A DNA stretch of 39,444 nucleotides from Comamonadaceae bacterium (GCA_029255645.1 JANLJE010000043.1:1-39444), one strand, 5' to 3'. Positions 7,703 through 17,080 are shown, counted from the stretch's first letter. Notes: generated by a model from the sequence alone, not told the origin. Made by a program: numbers and translations.

Positions 7703-10417
7703 ATGATTTCCGGATTACTCAAAAAGATTTTTGGCAGCCGCAATGAGCGGCTGATCAAGCAATATTCCCAGACCGTCCGCCGCATCAATGAACTGGAGTC
7801 CGGGATTGCCGCGCTCTCCGACGATGCCCTCAGGGCCAGGACCGACGAGTTCCGCGACCGCCATGGTAAAGGCGAAAGCCTGGACGACTTGCTGCCCGAA
7901 GCCTTTGCCGTGGTGCGCGAGGCCAGCAAACGGGTGCTGGGCATGCGTCACTTCGACGTCCAGCTGATCGGCGGCATGGTGCTCCATGACGGCAAGATCG
8001 CCGAAATGCGTACCGGCGAAGGCAAGACCCTGGTGGCGACCCTGCCGGCCTACCTGAATGCCATTTCCGGCCAGGGCGTCCATGTCATCACGGTGAATGA
8101 CTACCTGGCCAGCCGCGATGCAGAATGGATGGGGCGCCTGCACCGCTTCCTGGGCCTTTCGGTCGGCGTCAATCTCTCCCAGATGGACCATCAAGCCAAG
8201 CAGGCGGCCTACGCGGCAGACATCACCTACGGCACCAACAACGAATTCGGCTTCGACTACCTGCGCGACAACATGGTCTACTCCGCCGCGGAGCGGGTGC
8301 AGCGGGGTCTCAATTACGCCATCGTGGACGAGGTGGATTCGATCCTCATCGACGAAGCCCGGACGCCGCTGATCATTTCCGGCCAGGCCGAGGATCACAC
8401 CGAACTTTACCTGCGCATGAATGCCGTGGCGCCCATGCTGAGCCGCTGCGCCGAAGAAGAGGGCGAGGGCGACTACTGGGTCGATGAGAAGGGGCATCAG
8501 GTGCACCTGACCGAAGCGGGCCATGAGCACGCCGAAAACATTCTGGTGAATATGGGCCTGCTGCCCGATGGCCGCAGCCTCTATGAAGCCGCCAACATCA
8601 CCCTGCTGCATCACCTGAACGCCGCCTTGCGGGCCCACACCCTGTTCCACAAGGATCAGCACTATGTGGTGCAGAACGGCGAAATCATCATCGTCGACGA
8701 ATTCACCGGCCGCCTGATGGCCGGGCGGCGCTGGTCCGATGGCCTGCACCAGGCGGTGGAAGCCAAGGAAGGAGTGAGGATCCAGAACGAGAACCAGACC
8801 CTGGCCTCGATCACCTTCCAGAATTATTTCCGCATGTACGGCAAGCTCGCCGGCATGACCGGCACGGCGGATACCGAAGCCTACGAATTCCACCAGATCT
8901 ACGGTCTGGAAACCGTGGTGATCCCCACCCACCGGCCCATGCAGCGCAAGGATCACAATGATCTGGTGTTCAAGACGGCCGACGAGAAACATGCCGCCAT
9001 CGTTGCCGACGTGAAGGACTGCCATGACCGCGGTCAGCCCGTGCTGCTGGGCACCACCTCCATCGAATCTTCCGAACTGCTCTCCAGGCTGCTGGACAAG
9101 GAAAAGCTGCCGCATCAGGTGCTCAACGCCAAGCAGCATGCCCGGGAAGCGGAAATCGTCGCCCAGGCCGGCCGTCCCGGCATGATCACCATCGCCACCA
9201 ACATGGCCGGCCGCGGTACCGACATCGTGCTGGGCGGCAATATCGAGAAGCAGATCGCCGCGGTCGAAGCGGATGAATCCCTGTCCGAAGCCGACAAGGC
9301 CGCGCGCATCGCCGGGATGAAGGCCGAATGGCAGAAGGTGCATGATCAGGTGCTGGCTGCCGGTGGGCTGCACATCATCGCCTCCGAGCGCCATGAATCA
9401 CGCCGCATCGACAACCAGTTGCGGGGCCGGGCCGGCCGCCAGGGGGATCCGGGCTCCTCCCGTTTCTACCTGTCGCTGGACGATTCCCTGCTGCGCATCT
9501 TTGCCGGTGAGCGGCTGCGCTCCATCATGGACAAGCTGAAAATGCCCGAAGGCGAGGCCATCGAGCATCCGCTGGTGACCCGCTCGCTCGAATCCGCCCA
9601 GCGCAAGGTGGAAGGCCGCAATTTCGATATCCGCAAGCAGTTGCTCGAATACGACGATGTCGCCAATGACCAGCGCAAGGTCATCTACGCCCAGCGCAAC
9701 GAGCTCCTGGCCACCGAGGATATTTCTGAAACCATCACGGCCATGCGCCATGGGGTGCTCGAAGAACTGTTCCGTCAGTTCGTGCCGGCTGAATCGGTCG
9801 AAGAGCAGTGGGATATTGCGGGTCTGGAACGGGCGCTGGCGGGCGATTTCCTGGTCGAAGCGCCCATCACCGAGTGGATGAGCCGGGATTCGACGCTGAC
9901 CGACACGGAAATACTGGGCCGGCTGCTCAAGCTCACCGACGAGATTTACGAAGAGAAAGTGGCCCTGGTGGGCGCCGAGGCGTTCCACCACTTCGAGCGC
10001 AATGTCATGCTGCAGAGCCTCGATACCCACTGGCGCGAGCACCTGGCCGCCCTGGATCACCTGCGTCAGGGGATCCATCTGCGCGGCTACGCCCAGAAGA
10101 ATCCCAAACAGGAATACAAGCGCGAAGCCTTCGAACTGTTCGAGGGGCTGCTCGATGCCATCCGCCGCGACGTCACCCGGGTGCTGATCACGGTCCATAT
10201 CAGCACCCAGGCCGATGTGGAAGAAAGCGTTCCCCACCCTGACGTGGAGAACGTGCAGTATCACCACGCCGGCTATGACGAAGTGCTGGGCGGCGCTGCC
10301 GAAGCCGGTGAGGCCAAGCCTCAGCCGGTTCATGCCGACCCCAAGATCGGCCGCAACGATCCTTGCCCCTGTGGCAGCGGCAAGAAATACAAACACTGTC
10401 ACGGAAAACTGGCTTGA
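7703..10417 (+). CDS. secA: preprotein translocase ATPase SecA
   Basis: SecA is the motor that pushes unfolded proteins through SecYEG. The 904-residue product is full length. It has the Walker A region [19 protein letters not shown] near residue 103, the DEAD-type [18 protein letters not shown] near 210, the nucleotide-domain motif [15 protein letters not shown] near 500, and the HERIDNQ-like segment [20 protein letters not shown]. The extreme C-terminus is the zinc-binding, SecB- and ribosome-interacting tail [14 protein letters not shown]. It is flanked upstream by its own extended -10 promoter and downstream by a clear hairpin, so it is probably a single-gene transcript. Confidence 0.99.
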   Translation: MISGLLKKIFGSRNERLIKQYSQTVRRINELESGIAALSDDALRARTDEFRDRHGKGESLDDLLPEAFAVVREASKRVLGMRHFDVQLIGGMVLHDGKIAEMRTGEGKTLVATLPAYLNAISGQGVHVITVNDYLASRDAEWMGRLHRFLGLSVGVNLSQMDHQAKQAAYAADITYGTNNEFGFDYLRDNMVYSAAERVQRGLNYAIVDEVDSILIDEARTPLIISGQAEDHTELYLRMNAVAPMLSRCAEEEGEGDYWVDEKGHQVHLTEAGHEHAENILVNMGLLPDGRSLYEAANITLLHHLNAALRAHTLFHKDQHYVVQNGEIIIVDEFTGRLMAGRRWSDGLHQAVEAKEGVRIQNENQTLASITFQNYFRMYGKLAGMTGTADTEAYEFHQIYGLETVVIPTHRPMQRKDHNDLVFKTADEKHAAIVADVKDCHDRGQPVLLGTTSIESSELLSRLLDKEKLPHQVLNAKQHAREAEIVAQAGRPGMITIATNMAGRGTDIVLGGNIEKQIAAVEADESLSEADKAARIAGMKAEWQKVHDQVLAAGGLHIIASERHESRRIDNQLRGRAGRQGDPGSSRFYLSLDDSLLRIFAGERLRSIMDKLKMPEGEAIEHPLVTRSLESAQRKVEGRNFDIRKQLLEYDDVANDQRKVIYAQRNELLATEDISETITAMRHGVLEELFRQFVPAESVEEQWDIAGLERALAGDFLVEAPITEWMSRDSTLTDTEILGRLLKLTDEIYEEKVALVGAEAFHHFERNVMLQSLDTHWREHLAALDHLRQGIHLRGYAQKNPKQEYKREAFELFEGLLDAIRRDVTRVLITVHISTQADVEESVPHPDVENVQYHHAGYDEVLGGAAEAGEAKPQPVHADPKIGRNDPCPCGSGKKYKHCHGKLA

Positions 10418-10434
10418 TCATCTCGCCTGAGCAA

Positions 10435-10462
10435 AAATCGGCGTCCGGCAGGGCGCCGATTT
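10435..10462 (+). terminator. stem-loop terminator of secA
   Basis: AAATCGGCGTCC (10435-10446) and GGGCGCCGATTT (10451-10462) form a 12-bp stem with one G-T pair around the loop GGCA. It lies 17 bp after the secA stop. The descending arm ends in TTT and is preceded by an A-run, so it could act from either side. Confidence 0.75.
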
Positions 10463-10465
10463 GTC

Positions 10466-10498
10466 ATTGGCCGCCCCATCACATTGGCCGCCCATCAC
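10466..10498 (+). repeat. two-copy 16-17 bp tandem repeat before argJ
   Basis: ATTGGCCGCCCCATCAC (10466-10482) is followed at once by the same unit lacking one C (10483-10498). It lies between the secA terminator and argJ. No function is evident. It is one of several short tandem arrays in the gaps of this window. Confidence 0.85.
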
Positions 10499-10526
10499 AT
10501 TCCCTCTTTCACTCCGGAGTTCTCTC

Positions 10527-11765
10527 ATGCCTGTGAATTACACCACGCCCGCCCCCGCCGCCCTGTACCCCATCGCCGGCGTCACCCTGGGGGTGGCCGA
10601 AGCTGAAATCCGCAAAAAGAATCGCAAGGACCTGACCCTGATCGCCCTGGAAGCGGGCGCCACGGTGGCCGGGGTATTCACCCGCAACCGCTTTTGCGCC
10701 GCCCCGGTACAGTTGTGCCGCCAGCACCTCGCGGCCGGCAAAGGCATCCGCGCCCTGGTGATCAACACCGGCATTGCCAATGCCGGCACCGGTGCGCCGG
10801 GCCGCGCGGCGGCCGAGACCTGCTGCGCGGCGGTGGGCCGACTGCTCGGCATCGCGCCCGAGCAGGTGCTCCCTTTTTCCACCGGGGTGATCCTCGAACC
10901 CTTGCCGGTCGAGCGCCTCACGGCGGCCTTGCCCGCCACCTTGGCCGACCTCGCGGCCGAGCACTGGCATGAAGCCGCCCATGCCATCATGACCACCGAC
11001 ACGGTGGCCAAGGCCGCCTCGCGCACGTTGCAAGTGGGCGGCAAGACCCTCACCATCACCGGCATCTCCAAGGGCGCCGGCATGATCAAGCCGAACATGG
11101 CCACCATGCTCGGCTTCATGGCCACCGACGCCGGCATCGCCCAGCCCCTGCTCGACGCCCTGGTGCAAGAAGCGGCGGATCAATCCTTCAACTGCATCAC
11201 CGTGGATGGCGACACCTCCACCAATGATTCCTTCATCATGATCGCCAGCGGCAAGGGCGAACTCTCCTTCACCACCGGGCAGGAAGCCGGCTGGAGCGAA
11301 GTCAGGACCGCCCTGATCGACGTGGCCCGGGAACTGGCCCAGGCCATCGTCCGGGATGGGGAAGGGGCCACCAAGTTCATCACCGTGGCGGTGGAAGGCG
11401 GCAAGGACCGGGAAGAGTGCCGCCAGGTGGCCTACGCCATCGGCCAATCCCCGCTGGTGAAGACCGCCTTCTTCGCTTCCGACCCGAATCTGGGCCGCAT
11501 CCTGGCGGCCGTCGGCTATGCCGGCATCGGCGATCTGGAAGTGGAAGGGGTCAAGGTCTGGCTGGAAGCGGCAGGTCAGCTTGCCCTGGTGTCCGAACTG
11601 GGCGGCCGGGCGGCGAGCTACAAGGAAGAAAGCGGGGCGGCGATCATGGCCGAGCCGGAAATCACCGTGCGGGTGCACCTGGGCCGGGGCGCCGCCGCCG
11701 CCACCGTCTATACCTGCGACCTCTCCTACGACTACGTCAAGATCAACGCCGACTACCGCTCCTAA
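10527..11765 (+). CDS. argJ: bifunctional ornithine acetyltransferase / N-acetylglutamate synthase
   Basis: ArgJ transfers acetyl groups from N-acetylornithine to glutamate in the cyclic arginine pathway; some forms also use acetyl-CoA. The 412-residue product is a single precursor that cleaves itself into two chains at the conserved A-T bond. Here that is A192-T193 in [10 protein letters not shown], preceded by the oxyanion segment KGAGMI. Other family marks are [27 protein letters not shown], the [14 protein letters not shown] loop, and [19 protein letters not shown]. The ATG at 10527 has the Shine-Dalgarno-like CCGGAG about 9 bp upstream; the frame is open further up but that is repeat sequence. 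Its stop overlaps the apaG stop on the other strand by 4 bp. Confidence 0.98.
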   Translation: MPVNYTTPAPAALYPIAGVTLGVAEAEIRKKNRKDLTLIALEAGATVAGVFTRNRFCAAPVQLCRQHLAAGKGIRALVINTGIANAGTGAPGRAAAETCCAAVGRLLGIAPEQVLPFSTGVILEPLPVERLTAALPATLADLAAEHWHEAAHAIMTTDTVAKAASRTLQVGGKTLTITGISKGAGMIKPNMATMLGFMATDAGIAQPLLDALVQEAADQSFNCITVDGDTSTNDSFIMIASGKGELSFTTGQEAGWSEVRTALIDVARELAQAIVRDGEGATKFITVAVEGGKDREECRQVAYAIGQSPLVKTAFFASDPNLGRILAAVGYAGIGDLEVEGVKVWLEAAGQLALVSELGGRAASYKEESGAAIMAEPEITVRVHLGRGAAAATVYTCDLSYDYVKINADYRS

Positions 11766-12139
11766 TGCAAGGTCCGGGGGATGGCGAGCACGAATTCGGG
11801 AATCGCGGCTGCGAAGGGGACGCCTTCTCCGGTCACCATCTGGTAAGTGCCGCGCATGGTGCCCACCGGAGTTGCAAGGACGCAGCCGCTGGTGTACTCG
11901 AAGCTTTCCCCGGGTTTGAGCAGGGGCTGGTTACCCACCACGCCCAGGCCTTTGACTTCCTGGATCTGCTCATTGCCGTCGGTGATGATCCAGTGCCGGG
12001 AAATCAACTGGGCGACCGCGCTGCCCTGGTTGGCAATCGTGACGGTGTAGGCGAATACATGGCGTTTGTTGTCCGCATCCGATTCCTCGGGGAGGTACTG
12101 GGTACGCACGCTGACGGCTATTTTCTGTTTGTCGCTCAT
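11762..12139 (-). CDS. apaG: ApaG (DUF525) protein
   Basis: ApaG proteins are small Fn3-like beta-sandwich proteins of unclear function, often linked to diadenosine tetraphosphate hydrolase genes, though no apaH is in this window. The 125-residue product matches the usual length. It shows [69 protein letters not shown] and [10 protein letters not shown], all family hallmarks. I chose the ATG at 12139 (MSDKQKIAV); a second in-frame ATG six codons upstream is possible. It converges with argJ and diverges from rpe. In enteric bacteria apaG follows rsmA, but here it is separated from the lptD-rsmA operon. Confidence 0.96.
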   Translation of the reverse strand: MSDKQKIAVSVRTQYLPEESDADNKRHVFAYTVTIANQGSAVAQLISRHWIITDGNEQIQEVKGLGVVGNQPLLKPGESFEYTSGCVLATPVGTMRGTYQMVTGEGVPFAAAIPEFVLAIPRTLH

Positions 12140-12152
12140 GGGGAGGCCATTG

Positions 12153-12181
12153 TTCAAGTTTGAGGGTGGGGAGGCTAAAAT
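12153..12181 (+). promoter_or_regulatory. candidate promoter for rpe
   Basis: TAAAAT (12176-12181) is a good -10 hexamer, with a weak TTCAAG -35 (12153-12158) at a 17-bp spacing. It lies in the 75-bp gap between the divergent starts of apaG and rpe. The -35 matches consensus at only about three positions. Confidence 0.4.
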
Positions 12182-12214
12182 GCCGGTCTTGTCGAAACCT
12201 TGGAAGCGCTCACC

Positions 12215-12916
12215 ATGACCCGCCGGGATTTTCTCATCGCCCCCAGCATTCTATCGGCCAATTTTGCCAAACTGGGGGAGGAGGTGGTCAACGTCATCGC
12301 TTCCGGTGCCGACTGGATTCATTTTGACGTGATGGACAACCATTACGTTCCCAACCTCAGTATCGGCCCTCTGGTGTGCGAAGCCATCCGGCCCTGCACC
12401 GAGGCGCCCATCGACGTGCATCTGATGGTCAGGCCGGTGGATCGCCTGATCCCCGATTTCGCCCAGGCCGGGGCCGACATCATCACCTTCCACCCGGAAG
12501 CCTCCGAGCATGTGGACCGCAGTCTGGGCCTGATCCGCGACAGCGGCTGTCAGGCTGGCCTGGTGTTCAATCCGGCCACCTCCTTGCAGCATATGGATTA
12601 CGTCATGGACAAGCTCGACGTGGTGTTGCTGATGAGTGTGAACCCCGGTTTCGGCGGCCAGTCCTTCATTCCCGCTACCCTCGCCAAGCTGGCCGAAGCC
12701 CGGGCCAGGCTCGATGCCTACGAGCGGGAAAGCGGCCGGCGCATCCGCCTGGAGGTGGATGGCGGCGTCAAGGTCAGCAATATCGCCCAGATCGCCCGGG
12801 CCGGTGCCGATGCCTTCGTGGCGGGCTCCGCCGTGTATGGCGCCGGCCAGGACAGCGACCCGCATCGTTACGATTCCGTCCTGGCCGCCCTGCGCGCCGA
12901 GCTGGGGAGGGCCTGA
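12215..12916 (+). CDS. rpe: ribulose-phosphate 3-epimerase
   Basis: Rpe interconverts ribulose 5-phosphate and xylulose 5-phosphate in the pentose phosphate and Calvin pathways. The 233-residue product is a TIM barrel with [17 protein letters not shown] at the N-terminus, the metal-ligand [37 protein letters not shown] and the phosphate loop [10 protein letters not shown], then [13 protein letters not shown]. The ATG at 12215 is chosen over the TTG at 12200 because it gives the usual N-terminus [11 protein letters not shown]. gph follows 2 bp after the stop, as in many proteobacteria, so the two are one transcript. Confidence 0.98.
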   Translation: MTRRDFLIAPSILSANFAKLGEEVVNVIASGADWIHFDVMDNHYVPNLSIGPLVCEAIRPCTEAPIDVHLMVRPVDRLIPDFAQAGADIITFHPEASEHVDRSLGLIRDSGCQAGLVFNPATSLQHMDYVMDKLDVVLLMSVNPGFGGQSFIPATLAKLAEARARLDAYERESGRRIRLEVDGGVKVSNIAQIARAGADAFVAGSAVYGAGQDSDPHRYDSVLAALRAELGRA

Positions 12917-12918
12917 CC

Positions 12919-13584
12919 ATGAAGCTGCAATCCGTGACTTTCGACCTGGACGGAACCTTGCTGGATACGGCGCCGGACATCACCGTGGCCTGCAACCGCA
13001 TGTTCCGCGCCATGGCCCTGCCAGAACGCAGTGAAGCCGAGATCCGCAATTTCGTCGGGCGGGGCATGGAAGAACTGGTCACCCGGTGCCTGACCGGGGA
13101 GGCACCGCCGGCCCCCGAGGCGGTGCAGACCGGGATGCAGTTCTTCCGGCAGTTCTACCAGGAACAGAATGGCCGGGCCGCGCGGCCCTATCCGGGCGTG
13201 CTGGAGGGGCTGCAAGCCTGGCAGGAGACGGGCCTGCCCCTGGCCGTGGTCACCAACAAGAGCCTGGCCTTCACGGCACCCCTGATGGAAATGACCGGCC
13301 TGGCCCGCTATTTCCGGTTTTACGTCGGCGGCGACAGCACGCCCTACAAGAAGCCCCATCCGGGACCGGTGCTACATGCCTGCGAGGTGCTGGGGGTGGC
13401 TCCCGAGGCCAATCTGCACATTGGCGATTCCCGCAACGATGTGGCGGCCGCCCGGGCCGCCGGCAGTCTGGCCTGGCTGGTGCCCTATGGCTACACGGAA
13501 GGCGAGTCGGTGGACAGTGTCGATTGCGATGCGCTAGTATCCGACCTCTCAGCCGCCTTGCGGCTGGCCCGATCCCTGATCTGA
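12919..13584 (+). CDS. gph: phosphoglycolate phosphatase
   Basis: Gph removes phosphate from 2-phosphoglycolate made by DNA repair or photorespiration. It is a HAD-superfamily enzyme with a helical cap. The 221-residue product has motif I FDLDGTLLDTAPD (nucleophile and acid/base Asp), motif II VVTNKS, the motif III lysine in PYKKPHPGPVL and motif IV IGDSRNDVAAARAAG. The sequence is complete and the length normal. It lies between rpe and trpE, the standard betaproteobacterial order. A promoter-like sequence for the trp leader lies inside its 3' end. Confidence 0.95.
   Translation: MKLQSVTFDLDGTLLDTAPDITVACNRMFRAMALPERSEAEIRNFVGRGMEELVTRCLTGEAPPAPEAVQTGMQFFRQFYQEQNGRAARPYPGVLEGLQAWQETGLPLAVVTNKSLAFTAPLMEMTGLARYFRFYVGGDSTPYKKPHPGPVLHACEVLGVAPEANLHIGDSRNDVAAARAAGSLAWLVPYGYTEGESVDSVDCDALVSDLSAALRLARSLI
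13511..13540 (+). promoter_or_regulatory. candidate trp operon promoter inside the end of gph
   Basis: TGGACA (13511-13516, five of six matches to the -35) and TAGTAT (13535-13540) are separated by 18 bp. Transcription from here would begin near 13547, about 70 nt before the Trp leader peptide. The sites are read by eye and untested. Confidence 0.45.
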
Positions 13585-13614
13585 CCCCCTCCGGACCGAG
13601 ACCGCCTCGAGAAC

Positions 13615-13671
13615 ATGACGAACCTGCGTACCTGGCAACCCCGGCATAGCTGGCGCCTCTGGCGTCCGTGA
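13615..13671 (+). CDS. trpL: tryptophan operon leader peptide
   Basis: This encodes an 18-residue peptide, MTNLRTWQPRHSWRLWRP, with three Trp codons (13633, 13651, 13660) and a TGA stop at 13669-13671. It ends 84 bp before trpE. Three tryptophans in 18 codons, right before the first tryptophan gene, is the classic sign of a leader peptide for transcription attenuation: ribosomes stall at Trp codons when charged tRNA-Trp is scarce. Only a weak GAGA ribosome site precedes the ATG. Seen directly: the frame and codons. Known: attenuation by leader peptides in other proteobacteria. Inferred: that this one works that way. Confidence 0.75.
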   Translation: MTNLRTWQPRHSWRLWRP

Positions 13672-13672
13672 T

Positions 13673-13743
13673 CCTGCGCCGGGCCGCTTCCGGCAGGCAA
13701 GCTGTACGCAGCACCCACAGCACCCTTCGTCGTTTTTGTTTTT
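13673..13743 (+). promoter_or_regulatory. possible attenuator region before trpE
   Basis: Downstream of the leader peptide are competing pairings. GGCGC (13652-13656, among the Trp codons) can pair with GCGCC (13676-13680). That would compete with a hairpin of CCTG-CG-CCGG (13673-13682) and CCGGCAGG (13690-13697). A second hairpin, GCTG-TACG-CAGC, lies at 13701-13712. A T-rich tract (five T, G, five T) follows at 13733-13743. I do not see a strong GC stem directly abutting the T-tract, so the terminator itself is not clear. Confidence 0.4.
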
Positions 13744-13755
13744 GCGAGGCTTTCC

Positions 13756-15249
13756 ATGACTGAACAAGAATTCAACGCCCTGGCCGGGCAAGGCTATAAC
13801 CGCATCCCGGTCAGCCTCGAGACCTTTGCCGATCTCGATACCCCCCTTTCCATTTACCTGAAGCTGGCCAACGGCCCCTGCACTTACCTGCTCGAATCCG
13901 TGCAAGGCGGTGAGCGCTTCGGCCGCTATTCCATCATCGGCCTCGCCAGCGCCCTGCCGACCCGGATCGCCGTGCGGGGCCGACAGGTGCAGGTGCTCCA
14001 TGGCGCCACGGTGGTCGAACAGACCGAAGCCGTGAATCCCCTGGATTTCATCGCCGACTTCATGGCCCGCTTCAAGGCGCCCCCGTCTCCCGGCCTGCCC
14101 CGCTTCACCGGTGGCCTGGTGGGCTGCTTCGGCTACGACACGGTCCGCTATGTGGAGCCCCGGCTCGGCAAGGGGCCTTCGGCTGGCGACCTGGGCACGC
14201 CGGACATCCTGCTGCTGCTCTCGGAAGAACTCGCGGTGGTCGACAACCTCTCGGGCAAGCTGACCCTGATCGTCTATGCCGAAGCGGGCCAGCCCGACGC
14301 CTTCCAGAAAGCCCGCGCCCGCCTCAAGGCCTTGCTGGTCCGGTTGCGTCAGCCGGTCACGGTGCCGGCGGAAACGCCCGTGGCCTCGGCACCGGCCGTG
14401 TCCACCTTTGGCGAGGAAGCGTTCAAGGCCGCCGTCGTCAAGGTCAAGGACTACATCACCGAAGGCGATGTGATGCAGGTGGTGATTTCCCAGCGCATGG
14501 AAAAGCCCTTCGGTGCCAGCCCCATGGCGCTCTACCGGGCTCTGCGCAGCCTCAATCCTTCCCCTTACCTGTTCTATTTCGATTTCGGCGATTTCCATGT
14601 GGTGGGCTCCTCGCCGGAAATCCTGGTGCGCCTGGAAGAGCAGGGGACGGAGCACAAGGTCACCGTGCGCCCGATCGCCGGCACCCGCAAACGCGGCATC
14701 ACGCCGGAAGAGGATGCCGCCCTGGCGGTGGAACTGCTGGCCGACCCCAAGGAACGGGCCGAGCATGTACAGCTGATGGATCTGGGCCGCAACGACTGCG
14801 GCCGGGTGGCCCAGGTGGGCAGCGTCCGGGTCACCGAGAACATGAGCATCGAGCGCTATTCGCATGTGATGCACATCGTTTCCAATGTCGAAGGCAAGCT
14901 GCAGCCGGGTCTGGGCGCCATGGACGTGCTCAAGGCCACCTTCCCGGCCGGCACGGTTTCCGGCGCTCCCAAGGTGCGCGCCATGGAAATCATCGACGAA
15001 CTGGAGCCGGTCAAGCGCGGCCTCTACGCCGGCTCCGTCGGCTACCTGGGTTTCCACGGCGACATGGATGTGGCCATCGCCATCCGCACCGCGGTCATCA
15101 AGGATGGCAAACTGCACGTCCAGGCCGGCGCCGGCATCGTCGCCGACTCCAACCCCGAGGCCGAATGGGAAGAAACCCGCAACAAGGCCAGGGCCGTGCT
15201 CCGCGCCGCCGAACTGGCCGAAGCCGGTCTCGATACCTGCATGGATTGA
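13756..15249 (+). CDS. trpE: anthranilate synthase component I
   Basis: TrpE converts chorismate to anthranilate using ammonia supplied by TrpG. The 497-residue product has the N-terminal [18 protein letters not shown] region, which in this family forms the tryptophan feedback site. The chorismate-binding domain includes [63 protein letters not shown] and [18 protein letters not shown]. The ATG at 13756 fits the usual N-terminus. In relatives trpG follows directly. Here about 1.26 kb lies between, containing a short orphan gene and a HigBA module, so trpE may no longer share one transcript with trpGDC. Confidence 0.99.
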   Translation: MTEQEFNALAGQGYNRIPVSLETFADLDTPLSIYLKLANGPCTYLLESVQGGERFGRYSIIGLASALPTRIAVRGRQVQVLHGATVVEQTEAVNPLDFIADFMARFKAPPSPGLPRFTGGLVGCFGYDTVRYVEPRLGKGPSAGDLGTPDILLLLSEELAVVDNLSGKLTLIVYAEAGQPDAFQKARARLKALLVRLRQPVTVPAETPVASAPAVSTFGEEAFKAAVVKVKDYITEGDVMQVVISQRMEKPFGASPMALYRALRSLNPSPYLFYFDFGDFHVVGSSPEILVRLEEQGTEHKVTVRPIAGTRKRGITPEEDAALAVELLADPKERAEHVQLMDLGRNDCGRVAQVGSVRVTENMSIERYSHVMHIVSNVEGKLQPGLGAMDVLKATFPAGTVSGAPKVRAMEIIDELEPVKRGLYAGSVGYLGFHGDMDVAIAIRTAVIKDGKLHVQAGAGIVADSNPEAEWEETRNKARAVLRAAELAEAGLDTCMD

Positions 15250-15333
15250 ACCTGTTTCCGGCAGTTGATCTCAGGTCAATCTGCGCGATGCCAGACTGGC
15301 AGCCCGTTTCAACGAATGAGCAGGAGTCACCTG

Positions 15334-15573
15334 ATGGGTGAAGCCAAAAGGCGCGACAAAGCGGTACTGACGCAGGCCCAGCAGGCCATGGCCGTGGACA
15401 AGCGGGCGGCGCGCATCGCCCATATCCGGGCGGCCTTGCGCCATGTCCGCGCAGTTGCAAAGCCGTTGCCCCAGGCCAAGCGCTGGAAGGCGTTCGTGGA
15501 CGATGGGGTGGCGAAAATCACCCGGCCGCCCCCGCCCTGGCTCCCCCCAGAGCCGTTCGCATTGACCGGGTAA
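15334..15573 (+). CDS. small basic hypothetical protein
   Basis: This encodes 79 residues starting MGEAKRRDKAV, rich in Arg, Lys and Ala, with a helical middle (AARIAHIRAALRHVRAVAK) and a proline-rich end PPPPWLPPEP. The MGEAKRR start is shared by several short bacterial proteins of unknown role, as I recall. AGGAG at 15322-15326 sits 7 bp before the ATG at 15334, which decides that start over the one at 15316. It follows trpE by 84 bp and precedes higB by 44 bp. There are no membrane segments or signal peptide. I cannot assign a function; nucleic-acid binding would suit the charge but is a guess. Confidence 0.6.
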   Translation: MGEAKRRDKAVLTQAQQAMAVDKRAARIAHIRAALRHVRAVAKPLPQAKRWKAFVDDGVAKITRPPPPWLPPEPFALTG

Positions 15574-15581
15574 CGGCCGAA

Positions 15582-15611
15582 TTCAGGTTTATCCCAGTTT
15601 GGGACTATAAT
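15582..15611 (+). promoter_or_regulatory. higBA-1 promoter and candidate operator
   Basis: TATAAT (15606-15611) lies 18 bp after a weak TTCAGG (15582-15587). Between them is a perfect dyad TCCCA-GTT-TGGGA (15592-15604). A repressor bound there would block the promoter, as HigA antitoxins usually do. The same TCCC/GGGA dyad precedes the second higBA at 37534. Confidence 0.6.
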
Positions 15612-15617
15612 CGCTGC

Positions 15618-15923
15618 ATGAACATCGTCGCTGTCAAATTCCTCCGCGCCTTCTGGGAAAAACACCCGGATGCAGAGCAACCGCTCAAGTCTTGGGTGGA
15701 TGAAGTCAAGCAGTCCACATGGACGCAACCCGCCGAGATCAAGGAACAATATCGAAGCGCGAGCATCCTCAAGAATCGCCGCGTGGTGTTCAATATCAAG
15801 GGCAACGATTATCGACTGGTGCTGTCCGTTGCCTACCACTACCAGGCGGTCTATGTGAAATTCATCGGCACCCACAAGGAATACGATGCCATAGACGCTG
15901 AAACTGTAGAGATGGAGGTCTGA
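15618..15923 (+). CDS. higB: HigB-type toxin, copy 1
   Basis: HigB toxins are RelE-fold mRNA interferases that cut ribosome-bound mRNA. The 101-residue product shows the family blocks RSASILKNRRVVFNIKGN, YRLVLSVAY and VYVKFIGTHKEYDAID. The toxin gene comes first and the antitoxin second, the order that defines HigBA as against most other systems. The antitoxin ATG is 1 bp after the stop, so translation is coupled. Base composition is visibly less GC-rich than in the trp genes around it, suggesting acquisition. A related copy is at 37562. It may act as a stabilisation element; function is by family. Confidence 0.92.
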   Translation: MNIVAVKFLRAFWEKHPDAEQPLKSWVDEVKQSTWTQPAEIKEQYRSASILKNRRVVFNIKGNDYRLVLSVAYHYQAVYVKFIGTHKEYDAIDAETVEMEV

Positions 15924-15924
15924 C

Positions 15925-16305
15925 ATGGAAATTCGCCCGATCCGCACCGAAGAGGACTACCAGGCCGCGCTCTCTGAAGTCTCGGCCTACTTCGACACCG
16001 AACCCGCCCCCGGCACTCCCGATGGCGACCGCTTTGAAATCCTGCTGACGCTCGTGGAAGCCTACGAGGCCAAGCACTACCCGATTGACCTGCCCGATCC
16101 GGTCGAGGCCATCAAGTTTCGCATGGATCAGGCCGGGCTGACGCCCAAGGACTTGGTGCCCGCAATCGGCCGACTGAACCGCGTCTATGAGATTCTGAAC
16201 CGCAAGCGCCCGCTGACGCTGAACATGATCTGGAAGCTACACGAGAAGCTGGGCATTCCGGCCGAGTGCCTTATCCAGCCCCCGAAGCGGCACATCGCGT
16301 CCTGA
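15925..16305 (+). CDS. higA: HigA-type antitoxin, copy 1
   Basis: HigA neutralises HigB and represses the operon. The 126-residue product has an acidic N-terminal part (about residues 1-60, EILLTLVEAYEAKHYPID) and a C-terminal helix-turn-helix of the Xre/Cro type at about 63-118. That part contains PVEAIKFRMDQAGLTPKDL, IGRLNRVYEILNRKRPL and LHEKLGIP. The stop lies inside the first copy of a 10-bp tandem repeat. It is partnered with the toxin directly upstream and would be expected to bind the TCCCA/TGGGA dyad at 15592-15604. Confidence 0.92.
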   Translation: MEIRPIRTEEDYQAALSEVSAYFDTEPAPGTPDGDRFEILLTLVEAYEAKHYPIDLPDPVEAIKFRMDQAGLTPKDLVPAIGRLNRVYEILNRKRPLTLNMIWKLHEKLGIPAECLIQPPKRHIAS

Positions 16306-16340
16306 TCTGGCCTGATCTGGCCTGATCTGGCCTTGTCCGG
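16301..16340 (+). repeat. 10-bp tandem repeat at the end of higA-1
   Basis: There are three perfect copies of CCTGATCTGG (16301-16330) and a decayed fourth, CCTTGTCCGG. The first copy contains the higA stop codon. Apart from this repeat, the gap up to trpG (16341-16507) holds only AT-rich sequence with no gene; a poor -10-like TAAAAA lies at 16452. Confidence 0.9.
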
Positions 16341-16507
16341 TTTTTGACGCGAGTAGGTCGTGCAGATGATAATCGCTCCTTCGTGCAACATTTTTTCCCT
16401 AGCCAACTGCGGCGAGGCGGGCATTCAACAAACAACCGGACACTTACCGGATAAAAATAGAGGCAGTCAGCGGCAATTGCCAATTAAATCAAAGGAATAG
16501 CTTAACT

Positions 16508-17080
16508 ATGCTGCTGATGATCGACAACTACGACTCCTTCACCTACAACCTGGTGCAATACTTCGGCGAGCTGGGGCAGGAGGTGCGGGTCTATCGCAAC
16601 GACGCCATCACCCTGGACGGGATCGCAGCGCTTGATCCCCGCTATCTGGTGATTTCCCCCGGCCCCGCCACCCCGGCCCAGGCCGGCATTTCCCTCGCGG
16701 CGATCCGGGCCTTTGCCGGCAGGATTCCCATCCTCGGCGTCTGCCTCGGCCATCAGGCCATCGGTGAAGCCTTCGGCGGCAGGATCGTCCATGCCCGGCA
16801 GTTGATGCACGGCAAGGTCTCCCCGGTGCACCACAAGGACAGGGGCGTCTTCAAGGGCCTGCCCAATCCGCTTACCTGCACCCGCTACCATTCGCTCGCG
16901 ATCGAGCGGGAGAGCTGCCCCGATTGCCTGGAGATCACCGCCTGGACCGAGGATGGCGAGATCATGGGGGTGCGCCACAAGACCCTGGCCGTGGAGGGGG
17001 TGCAGTTCCACCCGGAATCCATCCTCACCGAGCGCGGTCATGCGCTCCTTGCCAACTTTCTCGAGGAATTTGCCCGATGA
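16508..17080 (+). CDS. trpG: anthranilate synthase component II (glutamine amidotransferase)
   Basis: TrpG releases ammonia from glutamine for TrpE. The 190-residue product is a class I amidotransferase with the catalytic triad visible as C79 in GVCLGHQ, H168 and E170 in [25 protein letters not shown] at the N-terminus is a hallmark. In some bacteria the same subunit also serves PabB in folate synthesis. The stop overlaps the trpD start (ATGA), and trpD overlaps trpC, so trpGDC is one tightly coupled operon. The start at 16508 is supported by the conserved N-terminus. Confidence 0.98.
   Translation: MLLMIDNYDSFTYNLVQYFGELGQEVRVYRNDAITLDGIAALDPRYLVISPGPATPAQAGISLAAIRAFAGRIPILGVCLGHQAIGEAFGGRIVHARQLMHGKVSPVHHKDRGVFKGLPNPLTCTRYHSLAIERESCPDCLEITAWTEDGEIMGVRHKTLAVEGVQFHPESILTERGHALLANFLEEFAR

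Noticed and set aside
7715-9394. 559-codon minus-strand frame opposite secA
   Set aside because: Antisense to conserved SecA sequence; Gly/His/Asp-rich composition typical of shadow frames.
13733-13743. Classical intrinsic terminator before trpE
   Set aside because: The T-tract is present but no strong GC stem directly precedes it, so I list only a possible attenuator region.
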